Of a stretch of DNA of 40,758 nt, positions 33,505 through 40,758 are shown one piece after another (position 1 is the stretch's first letter; each line of letters begins with the position of its first letter). A program made the position numbers and the translations under genes. The notes under the pieces are model-generated. The model was given only the letters and a program-made list of their open reading frames with translations, ran no database searches and was not told the origin of the DNA. The stretch lies in contig JAGXGK010000047.1 in the NCBI GenBank assembly GCA_024636785.1, forward strand, positions 1-40,758, in the 5' to 3' direction. The DNA comes from Gammaproteobacteria bacterium (GTDB lineage: Bacteria; Pseudomonadota; Gammaproteobacteria; SZUA-229).

Positions 33505-35600
33505 AGCCTGAACCTCATGCGCTGTATAACCAGGGCCAGTAATGCAAACACGATAGCCAGAATAAGGTGCTGGTAGCTGGGTGTTGCTGTTTGCGGTAGA
33601 TATATCTGTTGAGCTGAAATAGTGCGGCCATTTTCCTGTGAGCGGGTCCAGCCATAGGGGAGATTATTTTTAACCGTTTCTGAATACAGCTCCCCGCTCT
33701 GATTAACCGGTGTTTGTTCCACTGCCACCAGACTGGTGAACTGGCTGATCAGATGATGTTTTATAGACTCTCCGATAATTTGCAGTTTCAAATGGTATTT
33801 AAGATTGCTGTCGTTCTCATCATAATGACTCCGGCTCAGAAGGCTGATCTTTTCACGCGCCCATGCCAGCCTTACCCCTTCGTTATCAGAGCCCTGAGTG
33901 AGTGACAGTTTATGCCGCCATGGCGTAGCGCCAATGTTCCCTGTCAGAGTGACGGTATTCAGGCGGTTTTTTGCGCGCACCAGTACGGTGACAGGCTCGC
34001 CAATATATAGATCGGGTATGGGCTCGTGATAAGTTTCTATGTCATCACCGAATATCGTCAACGCTATATCCGTGAGTGCGGGCGTTTCCAGTTTTCTGAA
34101 CAGTGTCTCGGTGGTTTTGCCGACCTCACGGGTATCACTGATAAATGTAAAGCTACCCCGCCCTGCCTGAGCGGCCTTCTTCATGAAGAAGCTGCTGGGC
34201 GCGGAACCAATGCCAACAGTGAATAATCGACTGCCATTCAGATTGGCGTTGATGTAGGCAAAGAGATCACGTTCGTTACTGACATTGCCATCGGTGATAA
34301 ATACAATCTGCCGTAGCAGCTCCGGTTCGGCTGCGGAAGTTAACGCCAGTTTAAGTGCAGGTAGCATTTCAGTGCCGCCATTCGCCTGTAATGAATTAAC
34401 AAACTGCCGCGCCTGTTGCACATTACCATTGCTGGCAAAGCGTGCATTGAAATACATTTTCTTCGCGGCAGTGTTGAACCAGATGATGTTAAATTTATCC
34501 GATGGCTTGAGTCTGTCCAGCGCCAGTTGCAAAGCCGATTTCGCCTGCTCGATGGAGGCCCCCGACATGGAACCCGATACGTCTAGTATAAAGATGACCT
34601 CTCTCGGTATGTCGAATGCGTTGTAAAATTCGTTTTGCGGCGGGTAGACCGTGATCAGACTGTAGTCATAGCCTTCATGTTTTTGATTGAGCACAGCAGC
34701 TTTGGGCAGCTTGCCCAGCTCCGGCGTCCAGCTCAGCAGGAAGTCCCGATCGGCGGGTACGGTCGCTTCCTGTAAAGTGATGTCATAGTGATTATCGGCC
34801 TGAGGCCTGACCATAATCTCGTGGCTGCTGCTGACAATATTGGCCAGTGATATTCCGGCTTCCAGATGAACATTGATCGATGTAAGATTTAACGCTGTCG
34901 AGGTGGTCGATGATTCGGTGTAAACGCCGGTGTCATAAGCGGAATCGGTAGCGCCCTGTCTGGATGGGGTGATGTAGCGCTCGCCTACCACCAGCGGGTA
35001 GCGTAGCGCATATTCACCGTCACGATAAACCAGCGTCTGCTGATATTCAATTTCCACACTCAGCGCTGCACCCGGCGCAATATTGGCGAGTTTGGTGGTG
35101 AATATGTTAGGACGCTGCTGTTCGATGAGGCCGGCTCTCTTACCATTCTGTTTTGCTTGTTGATAGGTCTTTCGAGCCTGTGTTTTTTCCTGAATTTCCC
35201 CTTCGATAACGCGACCATCGATGATCAATCGGAAATGATCGACAGCGGCGTTCTCCGGCAACGGGAAAACGTATATCCCTTCCGCCCACAGGCTGCTGGT
35301 ATTCCTGAACTGCTGTTTTACGCTCGCTCGCGCAATCATGCCGCTCACCTTGATGTCTACTTTCGATTCTAGTTCCAGCGCTTCAATATAAACACCGTCA
35401 CTGGGCAGCAACCAGGTAGATGCGCGTGTAATGGAGCTCAGATCTGGAATCTCCACACTGCTGCCTGTACGTGCATAGACATTATTGGCCATCAGGTAAA
35501 AAAGCAGAAATACGATGATGGTAACAACTAAACGATACAGCAGTTTTTTATATATGTTGCGTTGGTTATACGAATACATATAGTCATGTCTGTTTTTCAT
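33501..35600 (-). CDS. Sortase target protein with VIT and VWA domains
   Basis: The 699-residue surface or periplasmic protein has an N-terminal signal or anchor helix ('LVVTIIVFLLFYLMANN', about 26-42). A VIT (vault/inter-alpha-trypsin) domain follows (about 60-190, with 'VKQQFRNTSSLWAEGIYVFPLPENAAVD'-like segments), then a VWA domain whose metal site is 'DVSGSMS' near residue 340. The C-terminus has the sorting signal 'LPQTATPSY' (from about residue 668), a hydrophobic helix and the basic tail 'QRMRFRL'. This is the marine proteobacterial sortase target architecture. AGGAG precedes the ATG. VWA proteins usually mediate metal-dependent protein binding; the ligand is unknown. Confidence 0.93.
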   Translation of the reverse strand: MKNRHDYMYSYNQRNIYKKLLYRLVVTIIVFLLFYLMANNVYARTGSSVEIPDLSSITRASTWLLPSDGVYIEALELESKVDIKVSGMIARASVKQQFRNTSSLWAEGIYVFPLPENAAVDHFRLIIDGRVIEGEIQEKTQARKTYQQAKQNGKRAGLIEQQRPNIFTTKLANIAPGAALSVEIEYQQTLVYRDGEYALRYPLVVGERYITPSRQGATDSAYDTGVYTESSTTSTALNLTSINVHLEAGISLANIVSSSHEIMVRPQADNHYDITLQEATVPADRDFLLSWTPELGKLPKAAVLNQKHEGYDYSLITVYPPQNEFYNAFDIPREVIFILDVSGSMSGASIEQAKSALQLALDRLKPSDKFNIIWFNTAAKKMYFNARFASNGNVQQARQFVNSLQANGGTEMLPALKLALTSAAEPELLRQIVFITDGNVSNERDLFAYINANLNGSRLFTVGIGSAPSSFFMKKAAQAGRGSFTFISDTREVGKTTETLFRKLETPALTDIALTIFGDDIETYHEPIPDLYIGEPVTVLVRAKNRLNTVTLTGNIGATPWRHKLSLTQGSDNEGVRLAWAREKISLLSRSHYDENDSNLKYHLKLQIIGESIKHHLISQFTSLVAVEQTPVNQSGELYSETVKNNLPYGWTRSQENGRTISAQQIYLPQTATPSYQHLILAIVFALLALVIQRMRFRL

Positions 35601-35636
35601 ATTATTCTCCTTGAGAGGTTTTTAATGTGGTGAGGT

Positions 35637-35909
35637 CTAGCGCTGACCGCTCGGACCAAAGCGATGACCGACGGCAATAATTCTTTCCTTTGACATCACC
35701 ACATAGGCATCCATCATGTCATCGAGTCTTCTGACCACGATATGTCCGGCCTCCTCACATAACGTGCGCTTACTGTTCTTGTCAAAATAGATAACAGTAG
35801 TGCCATTCATGCCGGTAATGCGACAGCCGAAACGACGTAACCATTTAATAATCAACGGTGGTATCGGACGTTGTTTATGCTGTATTTTTTCCTGATGTGT
35901 AATATTCAT
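35637..35909 (-). CDS. Unrecognised 90-residue protein inside the sortase operon
   Basis: I do not recognise a family. The protein is basic and soluble, with no signal peptide or membrane helix. Visible features are 'PPLIIKWLRRFGCRI' in the first third, a central 'VIYFDKNSKRTLCEEAGHIVVRRLDD' style segment, and a C-terminal 'YVVMSKERIIAVGHRF' that looks like strand-rich structure. Two cysteines are present. It lies between pdsO and the target gene on the same strand. It begins 33 nt after an intrinsic terminator that follows pdsO, so its expression may depend on read-through. Position suggests a role with the sortase system, but this is inference. Confidence 0.65.
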   Translation of the reverse strand: MNITHQEKIQHKQRPIPPLIIKWLRRFGCRITGMNGTTVIYFDKNSKRTLCEEAGHIVVRRLDDMMDAYVVMSKERIIAVGHRFGPSGQR

Positions 35910-35942
35910 AATAAATACCTGTATCTAAAAAAGTTTAAAAAT

Positions 35943-35976
35943 CTGCCGGCTTTGGCTATGGCTTCAAAGCCGGCAG
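35943..35976 (-). terminator. Intrinsic terminator after pdsO
   Basis: On the minus strand a 12-bp perfect stem (CTGCCGGCTTTG / CAAAGCCGGCAG) with a 10-nt loop is followed by ATTTTT and then TTTTTT. It begins 5 nt after the pdsO stop. It should end most transcripts from the pdsO promoter or act as an attenuator before the 90-residue gene and the target/sortase pair. Confidence 0.82.
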
Positions 35977-35980
35977 CAGA

Positions 35981-36766
35981 TCACAGTGAAGATGCGCCGG
36001 TAATGGCGGCTACGTTGTTTTTAGTATTTTGTGAAGGGGCTTCAAAACTCAACACGACACGGCGGTCAAAAACGTATTTTTCCAGTTCTCCCGGTTTGGA
36101 GAAAAAGTTTTTTTCTCCATGAGCCCGGACAGTGATACGATTTTCATCAATGCCATTATTCACGAAATGTTCGCGCACTGATTGCAAGCGTTCAGCAGAC
36201 AGTTTTAGATTTTCAGCCGCATCACCCTGCCGATCTGAGTAGCCATCCAGCTTCAATCTGAGATCGGGAAGCTCGGTGAGCAAGCTTGTAATTACGGCTA
36301 ACTGCTGCGCATAAAACTGCTCGACATCAACACTGCCTGCCTTAAAGTAAACATCCATGCTGAGATCATTGCTGACAATCTGTTTCAGGCTGTCAGTTAT
36401 TTCAGGTGTATCGTTTTCGATTACCGGCACGGAACTGTCTGATGTTGCCAGCATTACCGGTCCGGGTGCCTGTTTCTGTTTCGAGGTGTCGAGCATTTCA
36501 CTCAACATCGATTCAGTTTCAGCAAGGTGATCTATCTCTCTGGCTTCAGGATTGCTGTGATCACGTCCGGCTATGGCACCGACGATGCCGCCCACGACCA
36601 GACCGACAGGTCCGGCAAGGAGTGCGCCGCTAACTGCACCGACGCTGATGGCGGTATATTGTTTCTTGTGGTTGGTCACACCCTCCTCCTGCTGGCTGGC
36701 CAGAGCCTGACCTGAGGTTGTGGTGATGACACTGGCAATGACGATGGCTATAATTTTCTTTTTCAT
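35981..36766 (-). CDS. pdsO: Sortase-associated OmpA family protein PdsO
   Basis: The 261-residue envelope protein has a signal peptide ending 'GQALAS'. A glycine-rich hydrophobic segment ('AVSGALLAGPVGLVVGGIVGAIAG', about 44-67) resembles glycine-zipper regions. A C-terminal OmpA-like peptidoglycan-binding domain follows, with 'DLRLKLDGYSDRQGDAAENLKLSAERLQSVREHF' segments and 'RVVLSFE'. OmpA domains bind diaminopimelate in peptidoglycan. This protein is a constant neighbour of the dedicated sortase system. AGGAG precedes the ATG. It is transcribed divergently from the response regulator, with 178 bp between them holding the control region. Confidence 0.9.
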   Translation of the reverse strand: MKKKIIAIVIASVITTTSGQALASQQEEGVTNHKKQYTAISVGAVSGALLAGPVGLVVGGIVGAIAGRDHSNPEAREIDHLAETESMLSEMLDTSKQKQAPGPVMLATSDSSVPVIENDTPEITDSLKQIVSNDLSMDVYFKAGSVDVEQFYAQQLAVITSLLTELPDLRLKLDGYSDRQGDAAENLKLSAERLQSVREHFVNNGIDENRITVRAHGEKNFFSKPGELEKYVFDRRVVLSFEAPSQNTKNNVAAITGASSL

Positions 36767-36944
36767 GGTTTATCTCCTGATTTAAAATTGGCGCTTCACA
36801 CACGTGAGAACACCTCGTTACGGTTGCTATTAAATCAAGCACACGGAGTTCAATCTTTGGCAGTGCATGGAAGGAAAATGGATAAATTATGGAGATGCAG
36901 GCAATTCACTCTACAATCTGCACAAAATAAGGTAGATTGCAGCC

Positions 36945-37658
36945 ATGAGTGATCCCGCCAGCCAAAGCCGACAGAAAACCATTGCCATCGTTGAAGACGA
37001 CGCCAATCAGCGCCAGCATTATGCCGAGGCATTGCGCAGCCGTGGTTATGAAGTGCTGGAATATGCGGACAGGAAATCTGCGATTTCAGGTTTTCAGCAG
37101 ACACTACCCGATCTGGCGATTCTGGACATCATGCTGGGCGATGAGGTTGGTGGCGGTTTTGAGCTGTGCCGCTTTCTAAAAGATAGAGACGCCCAGTTCC
37201 CGATTATTTTTCTCACCAGTCGCGGTGACGAGCTGGATAAAATCTATGGCCTGCAACTGGGCGCGTGGGATTACCAGACCAAACCGGTATCGCTGGAATT
37301 TCTTATCACCCGTATTCAGTCACTGTTTCAGATCAAAGCGAATACCGCTTCCGGCAGACCATCTAACAACACTCGCCACATCGGCGACATCAGCATCGAT
37401 GAAGCCAGCATGTTGGTGCAGTGGAAAAAAACGCCGGTTAATTTAACACCGACTGAGTTTGATATTTTACGCGCCATTCTCAACACCCCTGATGGCGTCA
37501 GCATCGAAGATCTGGTCAACGCAACCCGCCAGGGTGTGGTGGAAGATAACACCATCAATACTCACATTCTGCATATACGCAAAAAGTTCAAGCAGATCGA
37601 CGCCGGATTTTCCTGCATTAAAACCCGCTACGGTTTTGGTTACAGCTGGGTATGCTGA
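36945..37658 (+). CDS. pdsR: Response regulator of the dedicated sortase system, OmpR family
   Basis: The 237-residue regulator has an N-terminal receiver domain with acidic pocket 'VEDD' (17-19), phosphoacceptor D61 in 'LAILDIM', the 'FLTSRGD' threonine/serine site and the conserved lysine in 'QTKPV'. A C-terminal winged-helix DNA-binding domain follows ('LTPTEFDILRAIL', 'VNTHI'-like 'NTINTHILHIRKKF', and 'TRYGFGYSW'). It overlaps the kinase gene by 7 bp. It probably controls the divergent pdsO and target/sortase genes, as in other such loci. Confidence 0.93.
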   Translation: MSDPASQSRQKTIAIVEDDANQRQHYAEALRSRGYEVLEYADRKSAISGFQQTLPDLAILDIMLGDEVGGGFELCRFLKDRDAQFPIIFLTSRGDELDKIYGLQLGAWDYQTKPVSLEFLITRIQSLFQIKANTASGRPSNNTRHIGDISIDEASMLVQWKKTPVNLTPTEFDILRAILNTPDGVSIEDLVNATRQGVVEDNTINTHILHIRKKFKQIDAGFSCIKTRYGFGYSWVC

Positions 37659-39712
37659 GCAGAAATAAAAAACTCCGCCGTAGACTTTCACTGGCGATGC
37701 AGATTATCGCCTTCAGCGCGCTGTTTCTGATGGCCCTGCCCTGGCTGGGTTATCGCTACATGGACGAAATGAAAGAGTTTCTGGTACAGGGTCAGGGGGA
37801 CGCGCAGCTACTGGCCGCCGGTGCCATCGCCACGGTGTTGCACAATCGTTCTGATCTGTTCAACGTCTCCTCCAAACCCGGTGACTCGCTGGTTGAAGCC
37901 AGCGCACTTTACGTCTACCCGCTCGACCAGCGAATTGTGCTTGATGGTTATGGCAGCGACTGGAATCTGCTGCTGTCGCAAAAACGAACTTTCGGTGCGG
38001 AAAGCCTGGTTTATGACCGTACCGCAGGTTCAGTCTCATCGGTTTCTTTTGGTCTGCTGCTGGGTGAGCACAGCAGTCACCTGTATGGTCTGGTCAGCGT
38101 CACGGATGCTGATATTGTCTATCGGCATCCACAATATGCACGTCTCGATAATAGCGACCAGGTTCGCATCGAGTTCATCGATACCGCAGGTGAGACCAAA
38201 AGATATTTACTGATCACTGAAACCGCCGGTAATGCCAGTGTTTATGAAATGCACGAGGACTGGGTGCGGCCGCTCACCGGTGAGCCGGTTTATACCTTAA
38301 ATGCGATCTGGCGTGAGACCGGCAACGGCTATGATGTTGAGTTCCGCTTTCCCATGGCGTGGCTGAACGAGGATCAGCAGTTAATGATCAGTGTCGCCGA
38401 TGTCAATAGCCAGACCGAACGCCGTATCGATACGGTCGTTACCACCATCACCAGCGACAACGCCGGAGCTCTAAACAAACTCATCATTCGCTCACCCGAA
38501 CTCGACAGGATCATCAGGGGGCTAGGTTATGCCGATGCCAGTGTCTGCATCGTTGATCAATACCGGCGGGTACGCGCGGTGCTGGGCAGCAATGCCGAGC
38601 TGAGCACCCTGTGCACGCTGACCGACAAGGTTGCACCGAATCTGGTGGTCAAAGCGCTGCTGGGCGAAAGCAATGTTTACCGGCGTCTGCTCGATTCTGG
38701 TGAAGCGCTGGTGCTGGCCTCGCATCCGATTTATCAGGACAGCGAAATCATCGGCGCGGTGCTGGTCGAAAAAAACAGCAGCACGATACTTTCCCGGCAA
38801 CGCGATTCACTGAACAAAATTATCATCGCCACAGCGATCGTGTTCATCATCGCGATTATCGGCCTGCTGTTATTCAGCAGCCTGCTGGCCTACCGCATCC
38901 GGAATCTGCAAAAGGAGGTCGCAACCGCTTTTGATATGGATGGCCGTCTGATTAAGGATGCCATCGCTGCCAGCAGTCATGCCAATGATGAAGTCGGCGA
39001 GCTGTCGCGCGGTTTCTCATTGCTGCTGTCGCGCTTGAAAAGTTACACCGGTTTTCTGGAAAGCGTGCCCCGAACCCTGCGCCATGAAATTCTGAATCCG
39101 CTAAATACCATCAGCATGGCGCTGCAAAAAATGAGTGCCGCCAGTGTCTTTGACGAGAAGCTGGTCAACAGCGCCAATCAGGCTTCCAGACAGCTGGAAC
39201 TGATCGTACACAGCCTGACCGAGGCGGCGCACATTGATGATGCCCTGTCGCAGGATGAAAAAGAGCGTTTTGATCTGGCCGCTTTGTTGTCGGAATACAT
39301 TGTCAATATAAATCTCAAACATGGCGAGTACACCTTTACCTGTTCCGGCCCGAGCTCAGGCTTAGAGATTGAAGGCAGTGATTTGAGAATCACCCAGCTG
39401 CTCGACAAGTTAAAGGATAATGCGATTGATTTTTCCGAGGCACAGTCGGAAATAAAATTCGAATTGAGTCGGGACAATAGTGAAGCCATTATTAGTCTGT
39501 GCAATAAGGGCGCATTGATACCGGAAGCCATTATCGACAATTTATGCAATGGTATCATCTCCCATCGTCAGGGTGTGATTGGTGAGCCGCATCTGGGTAT
39601 CGGTTTGTATGTGGCCTCCAGAATCGCAAAATATCATAATGGCTCTTTAAAAATATTTAATCGCAGCGACAGAGACGGCGTTTGTGTGCGGGTACAATTG
39701 CCGCTATGTTAG
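37652..39712 (+). CDS. pdsS: Sensor histidine kinase of the dedicated sortase system
   Basis: The 686-residue kinase has an N-terminal helix ('LAMQIIAFSALFLMALPWLG', about 14-33), a long periplasmic sensor region of about 350 residues with a sugar-binding-like beta fold, and a second helix ('IIIATAIVFIIAIIGLLLFSSLLA', about 390-413). A HAMP-like linker follows, then the dimerisation domain with the phospho-His in 'LRHEILNPLNTI' (about residue 478) and an ATPase domain with 'KDNAIDFS' and 'HLGIGLYVASRIAKYHNG'. In the N-box the first Asn is replaced by Lys while the second is kept. The symbol follows usage for this system and is less certain than the function. Confidence 0.9.
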   Translation: MLSRNKKLRRRLSLAMQIIAFSALFLMALPWLGYRYMDEMKEFLVQGQGDAQLLAAGAIATVLHNRSDLFNVSSKPGDSLVEASALYVYPLDQRIVLDGYGSDWNLLLSQKRTFGAESLVYDRTAGSVSSVSFGLLLGEHSSHLYGLVSVTDADIVYRHPQYARLDNSDQVRIEFIDTAGETKRYLLITETAGNASVYEMHEDWVRPLTGEPVYTLNAIWRETGNGYDVEFRFPMAWLNEDQQLMISVADVNSQTERRIDTVVTTITSDNAGALNKLIIRSPELDRIIRGLGYADASVCIVDQYRRVRAVLGSNAELSTLCTLTDKVAPNLVVKALLGESNVYRRLLDSGEALVLASHPIYQDSEIIGAVLVEKNSSTILSRQRDSLNKIIIATAIVFIIAIIGLLLFSSLLAYRIRNLQKEVATAFDMDGRLIKDAIAASSHANDEVGELSRGFSLLLSRLKSYTGFLESVPRTLRHEILNPLNTISMALQKMSAASVFDEKLVNSANQASRQLELIVHSLTEAAHIDDALSQDEKERFDLAALLSEYIVNINLKHGEYTFTCSGPSSGLEIEGSDLRITQLLDKLKDNAIDFSEAQSEIKFELSRDNSEAIISLCNKGALIPEAIIDNLCNGIISHRQGVIGEPHLGIGLYVASRIAKYHNGSLKIFNRSDRDGVCVRVQLPLC

Positions 39713-39735
39713 TGATATCGCGGATTATATATCAC
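39712..39735. terminator. Weak symmetrical hairpin between convergent genes
   Basis: GTGATAT and ATATCAC form a 7-bp stem with a 10-nt loop starting at the last base of the kinase stop codon. It lies between the kinase (plus) and the VTT protein (minus, ending 39749). There is no strong U-tract, so it is only a possible bidirectional terminator. Confidence 0.3.
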
Positions 39736-39748
39736 AATTTAATAGCGA

Positions 39749-40405
39749 CTATTTATCCCTGCTGGTAATTTTGTATTTAATGAAAACACCGATAAGGCTG
39801 ACTGCGGATAATAGAATGAGCGGTCCGTAGGTGGAGAAATCCAGCAGGTTTTCCAGGGTAGTCGATGCGGCGGCGTTGTAAATCACTTTGGAATAGACAT
39901 AAGACTTGATGCCAACGCCTAATATTGCCGCCGCGATGAAGTGGCTGAGTTTTACCTTGAGAATACCGGAACTATAATTGACCAGCGAATGCGGAAAGGC
40001 GGGCAATACACGCAAGGCGAATAAAGCGAAGAAGTTATCCTGATTGTGAAGAAGTTTGTAGGCATGTGAACTCTCAACTTTTCTTATCCAGTCTTCGGTC
40101 AGTCGCAGTGAAAAGAAATAGGCACCTATACCGCCAAAGGTCGCACCTGCGGTAAGGATAAATGCGGCCATTGCGGGAGGATAAAGCGGAGCGACTACCC
40201 AGAGAAAGACTGAGCCGGCGAGCGCGAAGGTGAACAATCCCGCCTGTATTAAAATCAGTACCAGCGCTAGCCACCAGTGTGCGCTGTATTCTCTGGCGAT
40301 GCTAACCAGCTTCTCGGCGTCAAGTAAGCCTGCTACCTGTAGAGACAGGCCTATAGTCAGCAGCAAAACTATTATAAGTAGTTTTTTAATATAGGGTTTG
40401 ATCAT
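39749..40405 (-). CDS. VTT/TVP38/TMEM64 family membrane protein
   Basis: The 218-residue integral membrane protein has about five to six hydrophobic segments. The VTT (SNARE-associated/DedA-related) core includes 'GATFGGIGAYFFSLRLTEDWI' and 'FALFALRVLPAFPHSLVNYSSGI', the latter being the family's characteristic R-x-x-P-x-x-P-type motif before the last helices. Members are suspected lipid scramblases or transporters; no specific substrate is known here. The ATG at 40405 is chosen because the upstream extension is cysteine-rich, lacks family similarity and contains no ribosome site. It is convergent with the sortase-system kinase and probably unrelated to it. Confidence 0.82.
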   Translation of the reverse strand: MIKPYIKKLLIIVLLLTIGLSLQVAGLLDAEKLVSIAREYSAHWWLALVLILIQAGLFTFALAGSVFLWVVAPLYPPAMAAFILTAGATFGGIGAYFFSLRLTEDWIRKVESSHAYKLLHNQDNFFALFALRVLPAFPHSLVNYSSGILKVKLSHFIAAAILGVGIKSYVYSKVIYNAAASTTLENLLDFSTYGPLILLSAVSLIGVFIKYKITSRDK

Positions 40406-40534
40406 GGTTTTATATCCGGGCCGGTTAAATATGATGCAGTGGCATAGCGTTTTGCATCGGCAATACAGTCTCGAATATGCCCTCATCTAAAATTGTCGGT
40501 CTTGCTGTATGGCTAATCATTTTACCTTCAGTTA

Positions 40535-40563
40535 TTGACGCAATTGATAAAATGATGTAAATA
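40535..40563 (+). promoter_or_regulatory. Possible promoter of the Lys/Ala-rich protein gene
   Basis: TTGACG (40535-40540) and TAAATA (40558-40563) are separated by 17 nt. The predicted start near 40570 gives an ~88 nt leader containing a hairpin (40602-40634). Confidence 0.4.
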
Positions 40564-40601
40564 TCGTTTTTGTGCTATCTTATAACATCTACAAAACTAA
40601 A

Positions 40602-40634
40602 ACCTGAATCCTTAGCTTGACTGTGGATTCAGGT
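40602..40634 (+). promoter_or_regulatory. Leader hairpin before the Lys/Ala-rich protein gene
   Basis: ACCTGAATCC and GGATTCAGGT form a perfect 10-bp stem with a 13-nt loop, ending 23 nt before the ATG. No U-tract follows, so it is not a standard terminator. It may protect or control the leader of an abundant transcript. Confidence 0.5.
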
Positions 40635-40657
40635 AAAAATAAACAGGGAAAATAATC

Positions 40658-40758
40658 ATGGCCACACCTAAATCAGCAACAAAAAAGAAGTCCGCTGTTA
40701 AAAAAACAGTGAAGAAAACCGCTGTTAAAAAAGCTGCCGTTAAGAAGGCTGCCGTTAA
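40658..40758 (+). CDS. Lys/Ala-rich histone H1-like protein, start only
   Basis: The first 33 codons are visible: 'MATPKSATKKKSAVKK' followed by repeats of the type 'TVKKTAVKKAAVKKAAV'. The composition, almost only Lys, Ala, Val and Thr, is that of bacterial histone H1-like or AlgP-like DNA-binding proteins, which bind DNA non-specifically. AGGGAA lies about 9 nt before the ATG. The gene runs off the right edge, so length and any folded domain are unknown. A phasin-like protein with a Lys/Ala tail is an alternative. Confidence 0.6.
   Translation, partial: MATPKSATKKKSAVKKTVKKTAVKKAAVKKAAV

Noticed and set aside
40406-40486. N-terminal extension of the VTT protein
   Set aside because: The extension is Cys/Arg-rich, is not like a membrane protein start, and the internal ATG gives the usual Lys-rich start followed by a helix.

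Overview
The window looks like a chromosomal segment from a gammaproteobacterium with anaerobic or lithotrophic hydrogen metabolism, possibly a sulfur oxidiser. The basis is gene content only: an Isp-type membrane [NiFe] hydrogenase, a cytoplasmic group 3b-type [NiFe] hydrogenase, a complete hypCABDFE set, a NifJ-type pyruvate oxidoreductase, and the dedicated sortase system typical of marine proteobacteria. No rRNA, tRNA, CRISPR array, prophage or transposase gene was found. The species is not identified.

Layout. 1-2 kb (minus): speD-speE polyamine genes followed by a MerB-like gene cut by the left edge. 2.2-6.4 kb (minus): a coupled efflux operon of a membrane fusion protein, a separate ABC ATPase and two FtsX-type permeases. 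6.7-8.5 kb (minus): a small outer-membrane barrel protein and an LVIVD-repeat lipoprotein. 8.9-13.4 kb (plus): hydBGDA. 13.8-19.8 kb (minus): a maturation protease, a HupH-domain protein, hynS-isp1-isp2-hynL and a mini HupE-like membrane protein. 19.9-26.2 kb (plus): hypCABDFE. 26.4-31.0 kb (minus): nifJ plus a DHOD-like gene. 31.3-32.9 kb: a membrane GGDEF protein. 32.9-39.7 kb: the sortase system, with sortase, VIT/VWA target, a small unknown gene and pdsO on minus, and the two-component pair on plus. 39.7-40.5 kb: a VTT/TVP38 membrane protein. The right edge cuts a Lys/Ala-rich histone H1-like gene.

The central 22 kb works as one hydrogen and electron unit. Hyp proteins build the NiFe(CN)2CO centre for both hydrogenases. 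HynSL/Isp1/Isp2 should exchange electrons between H2 and the membrane or a thiol/disulfide carrier. HydBGDA should exchange them with NAD(P)H, and NifJ links pyruvate to ferredoxin or flavodoxin. FNR/Anr-type sites with well-spaced -10 boxes precede hypC (shared with the divergent uptake operon) and nifJ, suggesting common oxygen control.

The most unusual feature is the group 3b large subunit. It is one continuous 586-codon frame in which the normal HydA, ending at its DPCISCATH motif, is fused to a complete-looking M52 hydrogenase maturation endopeptidase. The three expected nickel-binding residues are present. The peptide normally cut off the precursor appears to have been replaced by the protease that cuts it. 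Other points of interest are a palindromic 'caccgcagag' repeat family inserted four times around the hyp genes, and an unrecognised 90-residue gene behind an intrinsic terminator inside the sortase operon.
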